From Fibrobacter sp. (GTDB lineage: Bacteria; Fibrobacterota; Fibrobacteria; Fibrobacterales; Fibrobacteraceae), in contig JAKSIB010000034.1 in assembly GCA_024399065.1 (NCBI GenBank), positions 1 through 34,807 of the forward strand: a DNA stretch of 34,807 bases, read 5' to 3'. The notes under the pieces are model-generated. The model ran no database searches, was not told where the DNA came from, and worked only from the letters and a program-made list of their open reading frames with translations. Below are positions 7,305-14,289 of this stretch, one piece after another. The translations under genes were made by a program, and so were the position numbers. Numbering within the stretch: position 1 is the stretch's first letter; every line of letters starts with the position of its first letter.

Positions 7305-9080
7305 CTTCAGAACCAAGAGGTGGCCAGGAGCCTTGTTCGGGTCAAGACGGACAAAGTTCTTGTTGCCGCGCCAGACGAAGGATTCGTCGGTGATCAGGTC
7401 CTTCAGGAAGAAGAAGCTGTCGTTGTCGAGGCCAAGCTTTGCCATGTCCAGTTCCACCATGCCTTCCTGGGCGTTGTCCATGTCCATGTTGCAGACGAAC
7501 AGGAGAACGTCGTCGCCAGTCTTCTTGGAGTAAACCATGAGCTGGTCGTTGGCGCAGTAGTGGAAGTCCAGGTTATCGTATTCCTGGAGAGCCGGATGTT
7601 CAAGACGTGCGGTATTCACGCGACGGACGAAGTCCTGGATGCCCGGACCAGCCCAGTTATGAACCTTGTACTGATACTTTTCAGAATCCTGCAGTTCTTC
7701 CTTGATGGGAGACGGAATGTTTTCGCAGAGTTCGTAACCGTTGTACATACCGGTAAGGCTACTCAAGGTTCCAGCCAGGAAGTAACGCTGCTTGAAGGCA
7801 TTTGCACCCTTGTAGGCCAGATACTTGGGGAAGATATCCGGTGTGGTGGGGAAGAAAATACCGCGCATGTATTCCTTGGCGTCGGACTGGGTCAGTTCCT
7901 TCAGGTACTGTTCGAATTCCCACTTGGCGCTACGCCATGCGAAGTAGGTGTAGCTCATGTCGAAGCCGGCCTTGGCCAGGCGATGCATCATCTTCGGACG
8001 GGTGAAGGCTTCTGCCAGGAACACCAGTTCCGGACGCTTTTCCTTGACGTCGGCGATGAGCCATTCCCAGAACGGGAAGGGTTTGGTGTGCGGGTTATCG
8101 ATACGGAAGATTTCCACGCCCTTGTCGGCCCAGAACAGGATGATGTTTTCGATTTCCTGCCAGAGTTCCTTGTAGTTCTTGTTGTAGTAGTCGAAGGGGT
8201 AAATGTCTTCGTACTTCTTGGGCGGGTTTTCTGCAAACTTGATGCTGCCATCCGGTTCGTGGTAGAACCATTCCGGATGTTCCTTAACGTAGGGATGGTC
8301 CGGAGAGCAGTTCAGAGCGATATCCAGAGCAAGGCGGAGGCCCTTACCGCGGGCAGCCTTGGCAAAGTGTTCAAAGTCCTTCATGGAGCCCAGTTCAGGG
8401 TCGGTAGCGTAATGGCCGCCGAACTTGTTACCTACGGCGTAAGGGCATCCCGGTTCCAGGGGCTTACCCTTCTTGTCGGTCTTGGCGTGGAGGGCGTTGT
8501 TTGCGCCCTTACGGTTGGTGACGCCAATGGGGTGAATGGGAACCAGATAAACAGTGTCAAAGCCGAGGTCAGCAATGTAGTCCAGCTGCTTTTCGCAGTC
8601 CTTCCAGGTTGCACTCTTGGTGGGGTCAGTGCCCTGGCTCTTGGGCCACATTTCGTACCAGGTACCGGTACGTGCATAGGTCGGGTCCACACGGAGCTTC
8701 ATCACCGGGCTTTCGGTAGGAACATCCTTGGGTTCCTTGGTCCATGCGCAAATCTTGTATTCGTAGTAACCGATGTTATTGACGGTGAAAGAACCTTCCC
8801 AAAGGTCGTTATCCACGAAGTGCATGGGAGCCTGTTCCCACTTGACGGCAGCAGCCTTGGTGGACTTGGCAGTCTTTGCGGTCTTCTTTGCAGGAGCTTC
8901 TGCGGGCACATGGCGGAAGAAGATTGCGGCATCGTACTTCTCGTGGCTATGACGGAAGATGTCTGCCTGCACGGTCACGGTATCACCCGGCTCGCGCTTG
9001 ATCATGAAACGGCCGCCCTCAATGCTCGGGCGGATATTCTCGATAACGAGATTGTCTTTGAGAGTAGGAATAATTGCCAT
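7296..9080 (-). CDS. glgE: Alpha-1,4-glucan:maltose-1-phosphate maltosyltransferase (GlgE, GH13_3)
   Basis: Transfers maltose from maltose-1-phosphate to the non-reducing end of alpha-1,4-glucans, building glycogen-like polymers. In the 594-residue product, an N-terminal beta domain opens with VIENIRPSIEGGRFMIKREP and contains WEGSFTVNNIGYYEYKICAW. A GH13 barrel follows. The signature GVEIFRIDNPHTKPFPFWEW places the nucleophile at Asp328, and FLAEAFTRPKMM places the acid/base at Glu357. The 29-residue spacing equals that of characterised GlgE (394/423 in Streptomyces). A Lys/Ala-rich insertion (about 59-80) interrupts the N-terminal domain, and the protein is slightly short for the family (usually 650-700). 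No treS, pep2 or glgB is nearby. The ATG has AGG about 10 bases upstream. Confidence 0.92.
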   Translation of the reverse strand: MAIIPTLKDNLVIENIRPSIEGGRFMIKREPGDTVTVQADIFRHSHEKYDAAIFFRHVPAEAPAKKTAKTAKSTKAAAVKWEQAPMHFVDNDLWEGSFTVNNIGYYEYKICAWTKEPKDVPTESPVMKLRVDPTYARTGTWYEMWPKSQGTDPTKSATWKDCEKQLDYIADLGFDTVYLVPIHPIGVTNRKGANNALHAKTDKKGKPLEPGCPYAVGNKFGGHYATDPELGSMKDFEHFAKAARGKGLRLALDIALNCSPDHPYVKEHPEWFYHEPDGSIKFAENPPKKYEDIYPFDYYNKNYKELWQEIENIILFWADKGVEIFRIDNPHTKPFPFWEWLIADVKEKRPELVFLAEAFTRPKMMHRLAKAGFDMSYTYFAWRSAKWEFEQYLKELTQSDAKEYMRGIFFPTTPDIFPKYLAYKGANAFKQRYFLAGTLSSLTGMYNGYELCENIPSPIKEELQDSEKYQYKVHNWAGPGIQDFVRRVNTARLEHPALQEYDNLDFHYCANDQLMVYSKKTGDDVLLFVCNMDMDNAQEGMVELDMAKLGLDNDSFFFLKDLITDESFVWRGNKNFVRLDPNKAPGHLLVLKRI

Positions 9081-9116
9081 ACTTTTTTACCTGATTAATT
9101 CACTGTAAAATTAGAA

Positions 9117-9144
9117 AGACGAGAGACGAGAGACGAGAGACGAG
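9117..9144. repeat. Heptamer tandem repeat, CTCGTCT family
   Basis: Four perfect tandem copies of AGACGAG on the plus strand, which is (CTCGTCT)4 in the direction of glgE. The array ends 37 bases upstream of the glgE ATG. Two units of the same heptamer occur at 34542-34555. Confidence 0.85.
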
Positions 9145-9158
9145 AGATAATAATGCAC

Positions 9159-9185
9159 AAAAAAGGCCCCGAGATACCTCGGGGC
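9159..9185 (-). terminator. Rho-independent terminator of the lipoprotein operon
   Basis: A perfect 8-bp GC-rich stem, GCCCCGAG (9166-9173) with CTCGGGGC (9178-9185), has a 4-base loop. On the minus strand it is followed by a run of six T (9159-9164). It lies 12 bases beyond the lipoprotein stop. Confidence 0.85.
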
Positions 9186-9196
9186 GACTTTTACAA

Positions 9197-10483
9197 TTAT
9201 TTCGTGAGCCTAAGCACCTTCACATCCTTGATCCAGAACTTGCGTTCTTTTTTGCCCAAGTTCAACTCAAATCGAGCAAAGGGGTCCGTCACTTCAGGAG
9301 TAAACGTAAAGGCCTTAGATTCAGTACCCGAACCGATCTTGCCGACTTTCACGTGTTCAGAGAAACCAACAGTCTTATAGGTGTCGTAGGAACCTATACG
9401 AGCCGTAATTTCACCTTCCACATCGGACCAGATGGTAAATATGCATTGATACTGAACGCCTGCAATGAGGGCTACATTTTCCTGCAGAAGCTGTACACTG
9501 AAGGAGCTGTCGCCACCAGCGACCACGTCTACCATCATAATGCGTTGATCACCTTTTTCCTTGATAATGGATGTATCTGCTCGACCACCATATTGTCTAA
9601 CAAGAATCCAATCCGTAGTAAAGGGCGACCTGAAGTTACCATTAATCAATGTGTTTTCACCAACACTGGCTGCAATACCTTTCCAAACGTCATTCACATA
9701 CGCAGTATCAGAACCGAATTCGTTAACATAGTTGTAACGTAACGGTTGGAAGCTGGGCACAAAGTTTTTGTTCAGCTTAGCCCACAATTCAGCGTTGTTT
9801 TTCTGGTCAATGTAGATGACTCCATCTTCAGAAATTTCTGCCTTGGAGAAATCAATACCCTTGGTGAACAACTTGACACGGAACACAACCGGAACATTCG
9901 CCTTGTTTTCCGAAGAATCAATTTCAATCTGGGAATAATGATAACGGAGCTGCATGCTCTGGAAATTGGTCAGATTATATTCAAAGGGAACATACTCACC
10001 ATCAATCAGCACTCGACCATAGATATCATCAGCCTGGTCAGGTTTGAACGCAACGCCGATTTCCTTCAAATAGCCACCATCCAAAAGGTTCACGCCCTTG
10101 AACGCATCTTCAACCAAATCTTCCTTGGTAAAAGATACAGAAAGAGTTGTCGAATCAAGAAGCGGCCAAACAAGCATTCCTTCCACAGCATTGTAGCCAG
10201 GCATATAGGAATAGTAACTTGCATAGGTTTTCACTTCAGTCAAAACCAAAGAGAAGGAATCCAACACCACAGGTTCGTCCTGAGAAACTTCCTTACGCAA
10301 GGACGCCACCTCAACTTCTGAGTAATCAACAGAAAAATCCGCAGTCAAGGCAAGACCATCCTGCTGAATAGTCGGATTGCCAATTTCAATGCCAGCAGAA
10401 TTCGTGGGCTCGGAACACGCGCCCAAGAAAATTCCTGCAAGCACAAGGCTAGCGACCGTGGTTATGTTCAAAAAGAATCTCAT
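9197..10483 (-). CDS. Lipoprotein with C-terminal carbohydrate-binding-like domain
   Basis: A 428-residue predicted lipoprotein. A hydrophobic signal ends in the lipobox LGAC (Cys23). A Fibrobacter-style beta-rich region of about 250 residues follows, including EGMLVWPLLDSTTLSVSF and an expression of the type FKPDQADDIYGRVLIDGEY; I cannot name it. The last about 150 residues look like a CBM4/9-type jelly roll, from LINGNFRSPFTTDWILVRQY through LLQENVALIAGVQYQCIFTI to RFELNLGKKERKFWIKDV. The ATG at 10483 has GAGGAG 4 bases upstream and shares one base with the upstream stop (TGATG), so translation is coupled to the TIGR02147 gene. A GTG one codon earlier is too close to the ribosome binding site. 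It probably sits on the cell surface or outer membrane; the ligand is unknown. Confidence 0.82.
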   Translation of the reverse strand: MRFFLNITTVASLVLAGIFLGACSEPTNSAGIEIGNPTIQQDGLALTADFSVDYSEVEVASLRKEVSQDEPVVLDSFSLVLTEVKTYASYYSYMPGYNAVEGMLVWPLLDSTTLSVSFTKEDLVEDAFKGVNLLDGGYLKEIGVAFKPDQADDIYGRVLIDGEYVPFEYNLTNFQSMQLRYHYSQIEIDSSENKANVPVVFRVKLFTKGIDFSKAEISEDGVIYIDQKNNAELWAKLNKNFVPSFQPLRYNYVNEFGSDTAYVNDVWKGIAASVGENTLINGNFRSPFTTDWILVRQYGGRADTSIIKEKGDQRIMMVDVVAGGDSSFSVQLLQENVALIAGVQYQCIFTIWSDVEGEITARIGSYDTYKTVGFSEHVKVGKIGSGTESKAFTFTPEVTDPFARFELNLGKKERKFWIKDVKVLRLTK

Positions 10484-11331
10484 CACACTCCTCGGGTAAG
10501 AGGGAACAGCTGCAAGTTGATTTGAACAACTTCTTCAGCTTCTCCTGCTTTTGCAGAGAAATCTAGTAGTTCTTTTCGCATTAGTTGTAGATGTTTTTTC
10601 AAATTGACGAAATCTGAGCGCTTAATTCCAAAAGTAAGGGCAGAAATGTCCCTTTCCTCGCCAGGAAGTTCAGACAACATTGTGGAAGAAAGCTTCAACA
10701 TCTGGAAATGGTAAAGCTTGACCATCATGTCCTGGACTTCGTCATCAGTAGTAATAAGCGGGTTGCTTTGGCGATAACCGTTGGCGGTTTTCACCAAAAG
10801 ACCCATCTCCAACAGCAGGTTCAAGGATTCTGTTACCTGAGACGGAGTCACTAGGCCGCGAAGGCGCTTGGAAATCTGTTCCGGAATGGGTCGGAAATCC
10901 TTGAGCCCCACCATCTCAAGAATTGCAGAATGATGCCATTCCTTAAAAATACGAAGCTGAGCCTTGTCCATCTTATGAAGCTTGGAACGGGGGCTAGCCT
11001 TGATCAACTGTGCGTAGTAAATCTTCTTGTCTTCATCGGTCTGAGCCTGATTGAAGAACACCAAGCTTTCAAAGTAAGCGGCACGCTGATTTTCGAGGCC
11101 GAGACCATGAATCAACTTGGTCACGGTGTTCTTGGTAATGTTGCGCTTGCCGTCGATAGCAAGTTTCAAATGGGCATGACTAGAAAGCCCGGCCTTTTCG
11201 GCAAAGAATCGCAAACTGAAGGCGGACACCGTCTTCTTTTTGTATTCGTAGTAGTCCCTCAGATATACACGGTAGTTCGTGTACTGCAACACATCGGGTT
11301 CTACAAGTTTTCTCACTTCTTCATTTTCCAT
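10483..11331 (-). CDS. TIGR02147 family protein (DUF4423), putative regulator
   Basis: Belongs to the family first described as Fibrobacter succinogenes paralogues. Visible family features: the opening LQYTNYRVYLRDYYEYKK, a helix-turn-helix-like stretch FSLRFFAEKAGLSSHAHLKL, ITKNTVTKLIHGLGL, a central EWHHSAILEMVGLKDF segment and a second winged-helix-like segment VTPSQVTESLNLLLEMGLLVK. The C-terminus includes ERDISALTFGIKRSDFVNLK. No signal peptide, so it is cytoplasmic and probably DNA-binding (inference). The ATG at 11331 (282 residues) is chosen; an upstream in-frame TTG at 11361 has no ribosome binding site. Its stop overlaps the start of the lipoprotein gene, which makes that gene its likely partner or target. 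Confidence 0.88.
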   Translation of the reverse strand: MENEEVRKLVEPDVLQYTNYRVYLRDYYEYKKKTVSAFSLRFFAEKAGLSSHAHLKLAIDGKRNITKNTVTKLIHGLGLENQRAAYFESLVFFNQAQTDEDKKIYYAQLIKASPRSKLHKMDKAQLRIFKEWHHSAILEMVGLKDFRPIPEQISKRLRGLVTPSQVTESLNLLLEMGLLVKTANGYRQSNPLITTDDEVQDMMVKLYHFQMLKLSSTMLSELPGEERDISALTFGIKRSDFVNLKKHLQLMRKELLDFSAKAGEAEEVVQINLQLFPLTRGV

Positions 11332-11406
11332 AACATAAAAAATAGAAGAGTTAACCTTCAAAATGTCAAAATAAAAAAGGATAATCGTTTACTCAAGTAA
11401 ACGAAT

Positions 11407-12024
11407 CTAAACATCCCGAGAAAGCTTGGAAAAGCGGCGATGATCTACAAAAATGCCGTTTATTCGCTCAAAATCGCGACTTACGCCCTCTTCCTGGAAA
11501 CCACAGCGGATTGCAACGGCAGCACTTTTGGGGTTGTACACAGAGGCAGAAAGTTCCAGACGATTCAGATTCAACGTGTCAAAGGAGAAACGCGAGAGCA
11601 GAGCCAAAGCCTCGGAGGCAAGTCCGCGGCCGGCGTATTTCTTTGACAGCCAATAGCTTACGTTTGCGGAATGGTTCTTGACGTTGACTTCCAGCATAAT
11701 GAAGCCGGCAAGATTTCGAGGTTCTGGAGCGGCCTCAGGGCTGTTTTCAAAGATTCCCCAGCATCCACCCTGGCCGTACTGCTCCGCAAATACCCAGCTG
11801 CGAATACGCTTGGCGATATCAGCCTGAGAGACTCCACGCACCCAAGGTAGATGTTCCGCCAGAAAGTCTTCAGATTCTTGGACAAGACGAAATACTGCTG
11901 CAGCCGACATGGGACCGTCGTTTCCCTCGGAATCGTGCTCGCACAAGCCAATGAGGGTAACGCGGTCGCCCCTCAAGGTAACCGTGGAAAAAGCCTGGGT
12001 GAATTCGTCTTCAAAGTTGTCCAT
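11407..12024 (-). CDS. GNAT family N-acetyltransferase (RimL-like)
   Basis: A 205-residue single-domain acetyltransferase. It begins TVTLRGDRVTLIGLCE and has HLPWVRGVSQADIAKRIRSW, a strand GFIMLEVNVKNHSANVSYWL, the acetyl-CoA-binding loop KKYAGRGLASEALALL and the terminal LELSASVYNPKSAAVAIRCG. This order is that of ribosomal-protein acetyltransferases of the RimL/RimJ group; the true substrate is unknown. The ATG at 12024 is chosen because AGGA lies 4 bases upstream. The same frame stays open upstream only because it runs through a tRNA gene. The gene starts 23 bases after the tRNA-Leu terminator, so it depends on read-through or its own weak promoter. Confidence 0.88.
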   Translation of the reverse strand: MDNFEDEFTQAFSTVTLRGDRVTLIGLCEHDSEGNDGPMSAAAVFRLVQESEDFLAEHLPWVRGVSQADIAKRIRSWVFAEQYGQGGCWGIFENSPEAAPEPRNLAGFIMLEVNVKNHSANVSYWLSKKYAGRGLASEALALLSRFSFDTLNLNRLELSASVYNPKSAAVAIRCGFQEEGVSRDFERINGIFVDHRRFSKLSRDV

Positions 12025-12046
12025 AAGTTCCTGCATCATATATAAC

Positions 12047-12073
12047 AAAAAAAGGCTCATCTTTCGATGAGTC
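12047..12073 (-). terminator. Terminator between tRNA-Leu and the GNAT gene
   Basis: On the minus strand a stem of CTCATC and GATGAG closes a GAAA loop (hairpin 12054-12073), followed by seven T (12047-12053). It ends tRNA-Leu transcription just before the acetyltransferase start. Confidence 0.75.
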
Positions 12074-12081
12074 TTTTTCAG

Positions 12082-12165
12082 TGCGGATGAGAGGACTTGA
12101 ACCTCCACAACCTTGCGATTACTAGAACCTGAATCTAGCGCGTCTACCAGTTCCGCCACATCCGC
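12082..12165 (-). tRNA. tRNA-Leu (anticodon CAG)
   Basis: The 84-base minus-strand sequence folds as a class II tRNA. The acceptor arm pairs GCGGATG with CATCCGC, with discriminator A. The D arm contains GGCGGAACTGGTAGAC, and the anticodon stem CTAGA/TCTAG encloses the loop TTCAGGT, giving anticodon CAG. A long variable arm follows, and the T arm is GGAGGTTCAAGTCCTC-like. CCA is not encoded. The anticodon and long variable arm identify leucine. Confidence 0.96.
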
Positions 12166-12180
12166 ATGTTCGTGTGCCAA

Positions 12181-12208
12181 ATTTTGAAATTTATCGGACT
12201 TTTGTCAA
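12181..12208 (-). promoter_or_regulatory. Probable promoter of tRNA-Leu
   Basis: A perfect TTGACA -35 (12203-12208) is separated by 16 bases from a CAAAAT -10 (12181-12186, 4/6 match). Transcription would begin about 8 bases before the mature tRNA end. The -35 lies inside the last codons of the upstream hydrolase gene. Confidence 0.5.
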
Positions 12209-12904
12209 GGGTTTGCTGAAAAAAATGTCCAAAATCCAGTCTTTATGCTTGTTTTGCCAATAATTCCAGTCGTGTTCACCACGTTGGTCAAATTTCATAT
12301 CGCATTCTGTACCGATGTTCTTACAGAACGAGGCTATCCAGGGGACAGTTTCCTTAAACGGGTAGAGCCTGTCAGAACCGCCTTGAATAAAACGCCAACG
12401 ACCGCGACGAAGTTTCGGCTGTTCGGCAACATTCTGCGCATTGCCCATACTTGGACCATAGGAACTGATCAAAACTTGAGCAATCGGGGATCGACGACCC
12501 CATGTGGTATAGGTAATTACACCAAGGGCTCCATCAGACACGCCAATCAAATACACCGAGTCCACTGGAGCTTTTCGGCGAACAGCCAGACTATCCAGTG
12601 CAGCATCGACCCATTCAATTCCCTGGCGGGAAACCCAGTGGCTATTCTTGCAAGCCGAAGCACTAACGATCGAATGTTCCGGCAACAGTTTTGCAATATC
12701 ATTGCCTGCAACAAGGCCCTTTTCGCAATTATTGCTAGTCATCCCACCATGGAACCAAACTGTAACCGGGCCTTTTGCATCAGTACCATACCAGATGCCA
12801 GCCTTACCGAAATCCCTAATCGACGGCGCGTACACGTCCAACGTATCATGGGCACCAAAGGCAAAAGCCACAGCAATCAAAACTAAGGAAATTACTTTAT
12901 TCAT
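12191..12904 (-). CDS. Secreted alpha/beta-hydrolase (esterase-like)
   Basis: A 237-residue protein with an N-terminal signal peptide (MNKVISLVLIAVAFAFGAHD). The fold markers are all present: the oxyanion-hole strand VTVWFHGG (47-54), the nucleophile elbow GVSDG with Ser123, a candidate acid Asp178 in GGSDRLYP and a candidate His211 in GEHDWNYW. This resembles polyhydroxybutyrate-depolymerase/feruloyl-esterase-like enzymes of the alpha/beta-hydrolase superfamily. An ester substrate in the periplasm or outside the cell is likely, and in a plant-fibre degrader a plant-wall ester is plausible but unproven. It is the last gene of a three-gene minus-strand operon, 21 bases after its upstream neighbour. 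Confidence 0.83.
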   Translation of the reverse strand: MNKVISLVLIAVAFAFGAHDTLDVYAPSIRDFGKAGIWYGTDAKGPVTVWFHGGMTSNNCEKGLVAGNDIAKLLPEHSIVSASACKNSHWVSRQGIEWVDAALDSLAVRRKAPVDSVYLIGVSDGALGVITYTTWGRRSPIAQVLISSYGPSMGNAQNVAEQPKLRRGRWRFIQGGSDRLYPFKETVPWIASFCKNIGTECDMKFDQRGEHDWNYWQNKHKDWILDIFFSKPLTKVR

Positions 12905-12925
12905 AATAACAATTGATCCAGATGT

Positions 12926-13444
12926 TTAAGGACGCTTTTTGACAAGCCAAAGGATCAAAAGAACCAAAGCGAAAAGCCACATGCATCCCACAATCACAAC
13001 ACCGATAAAACCGTAATAAACTTGATAATCCATTACGAGATCATCGAATTCCAAGTCACCTTCTGTGGATGATATGGAATGAACAACAAATTTGTTATCA
13101 CTGACTCGTGCTGCACCGATTTCCAGAGGAATATCGCCAGCATTCCTTGCAGCAAAGCTAAACCAATCCGACATGTCATCCATAATTTCCTTGGATGCAT
13201 ACAGATAAAAAGTTACCTCGTCATCGCCGTTGATTCGGAACATGGTCTTGTCCAAGAACGGAATATTTGTTCCGCCAAAGACGCTGGGAATAGAAGCATG
13301 ACTTACCGTTCCGTAGAACAGGTGATCGTCCTGAACCAAGCCTTTAAGAACAGGCTGCATATAGGAAAACAGCCAACCACCAAGGAAAATGAATAAAAAA
13401 GCAAAATTCAAATAAGCCGGTTTTCTAGAAGAGAAAAAAGACAC
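12926..13444 (-). CDS. Two-helix membrane protein, unknown function
   Basis: I do not recognise a family. The 172-residue product has one transmembrane helix near residues 11-28 (LNFAFLFIFLGGWLFSYM) and a second at the C-terminus (about 143-166), ending in KKRP. The roughly 110 residues between them are probably periplasmic, and the tail is cytoplasmic. The GTG at 13444 is preferred, since AGG lies 6 bases upstream; an in-frame TTG at 13450 is possible but sits against that site. It begins almost directly after the stop of the upstream gene, so the two are co-transcribed and probably co-translated. Confidence 0.75.
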   Translation of the reverse strand: MSFFSSRKPAYLNFAFLFIFLGGWLFSYMQPVLKGLVQDDHLFYGTVSHASIPSVFGGTNIPFLDKTMFRINGDDEVTFYLYASKEIMDDMSDWFSFAARNAGDIPLEIGAARVSDNKFVVHSISSTEGDLEFDDLVMDYQVYYGFIGVVIVGCMWLFALVLLILWLVKKRP

Positions 13445-13451
13445 AATCAAC

Positions 13452-14252
13452 CTACTGTCGGGAACGGAATATAAAGAAGAATGTAGAAAGTAAAAGGACC
13501 AGGCTCAAGAAGTAGAACGCCATAGGTATCTTGGATTTCAGTGAAATCTCATTCAAGTTACCTGCGCGGAAGAACTGGATTAAATCCTCGCTATACATTA
13601 TGGACAAGTCACTGCTCAGGCGGCTCCAAGCCATAGCCAATTCTTCATTGTTTCTGAAAAGTGTTGTGAATTCAGATTTCAGGGAATCCGGCAAGGCCGC
13701 AATTTCGGGATCGTTACCGGAATTCAAATAAATCAAATGACCAGCACGGGCAGAATCCAGCAAGTGACGAAGCTTATGCTGCAAAGAGGGCTCCACGCCC
13801 AAAATTTCGTCGCTCAGTTTATCGTAATCAGAGAACCAACTTGAACGAGTCGATGCATAGCGGCGCATCACGGCCACCTTGCTAAGGACCTCTTTTTCAA
13901 AACGTTCCACGGCTCCATCCGAAGGAGCCTGCACCCCAAGATTTCTGATTTCAGCCATTTCCCTGGAGAAGGAAACTGCCATTTCACGCATGGTCATGGT
14001 CATCGCCTGAACGGCAACAGTATCTGCATCAAAACCCAAACGAATACGGTCCATGGCACGCATGGCATAAGATTCCTGCAGCTGATATTCAGACAAATTC
14101 TTCATGTACCCGGAGTACATAATAATCTGCGGTTTCTGGGAGAAATAGAACAGAACCGTAAGGCCTACCGTTATGGCAAGCACAAGCCACACCCAGGGCG
14201 TCTTGATCCTGGAGTTAAAGGTATCGGCTAACGATTTATTTTTCAAATCCAT
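13452..14252 (-). CDS. Membrane-anchored helical periplasmic-domain protein, unknown function
   Basis: A 266-residue protein with a transmembrane helix near 20-38 (WVWLVLAITVGLTVLFYF), about 200 mostly helical, charged residues and a C-terminal transmembrane helix (about 243-262). The topology resembles four-helix-bundle sensor domains, but no signalling output domain is attached. The ATG at 14252 is chosen because a longer frame (to 14348) would run through the divergent lipoprotein start. No clear ribosome binding site is visible. It heads the three-gene operon with the two-helix protein and the hydrolase. The 37-base gap to the divergent gene at 14290 must hold both control regions. Confidence 0.75.
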   Translation of the reverse strand: MDLKNKSLADTFNSRIKTPWVWLVLAITVGLTVLFYFSQKPQIIMYSGYMKNLSEYQLQESYAMRAMDRIRLGFDADTVAVQAMTMTMREMAVSFSREMAEIRNLGVQAPSDGAVERFEKEVLSKVAVMRRYASTRSSWFSDYDKLSDEILGVEPSLQHKLRHLLDSARAGHLIYLNSGNDPEIAALPDSLKSEFTTLFRNNEELAMAWSRLSSDLSIMYSEDLIQFFRAGNLNEISLKSKIPMAFYFLSLVLLLSTFFFIFRSRQ

Positions 14253-14289
14253 TACAAATTCAAAATACCTTTTTTCTACTTTGGTAGAT

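Noticed and set aside
7320..9098. 592-codon open frame opposite glgE
   Set aside because: GlgE has all catalytic motifs; the antisense product is low-complexity and has no recognisable domain.
9117..9144. Possible CRISPR array
   Set aside because: Seven-base units without spacers and no cas genes; it is a simple tandem repeat.
12160..12178. Third sigma-54-like site (TTGGCAC…TGC) before tRNA-Leu
   Set aside because: The GG-GC spacing is 11 rather than 10 and the -12 TTGC is missing; a TTGACA-type promoter explains the tRNA better.
12025..12180. N-terminal extension of the GNAT frame reading through the tRNA region
   Set aside because: The segment translates tRNA-Leu and its terminator; the real start with a ribosome binding site is at 12024.
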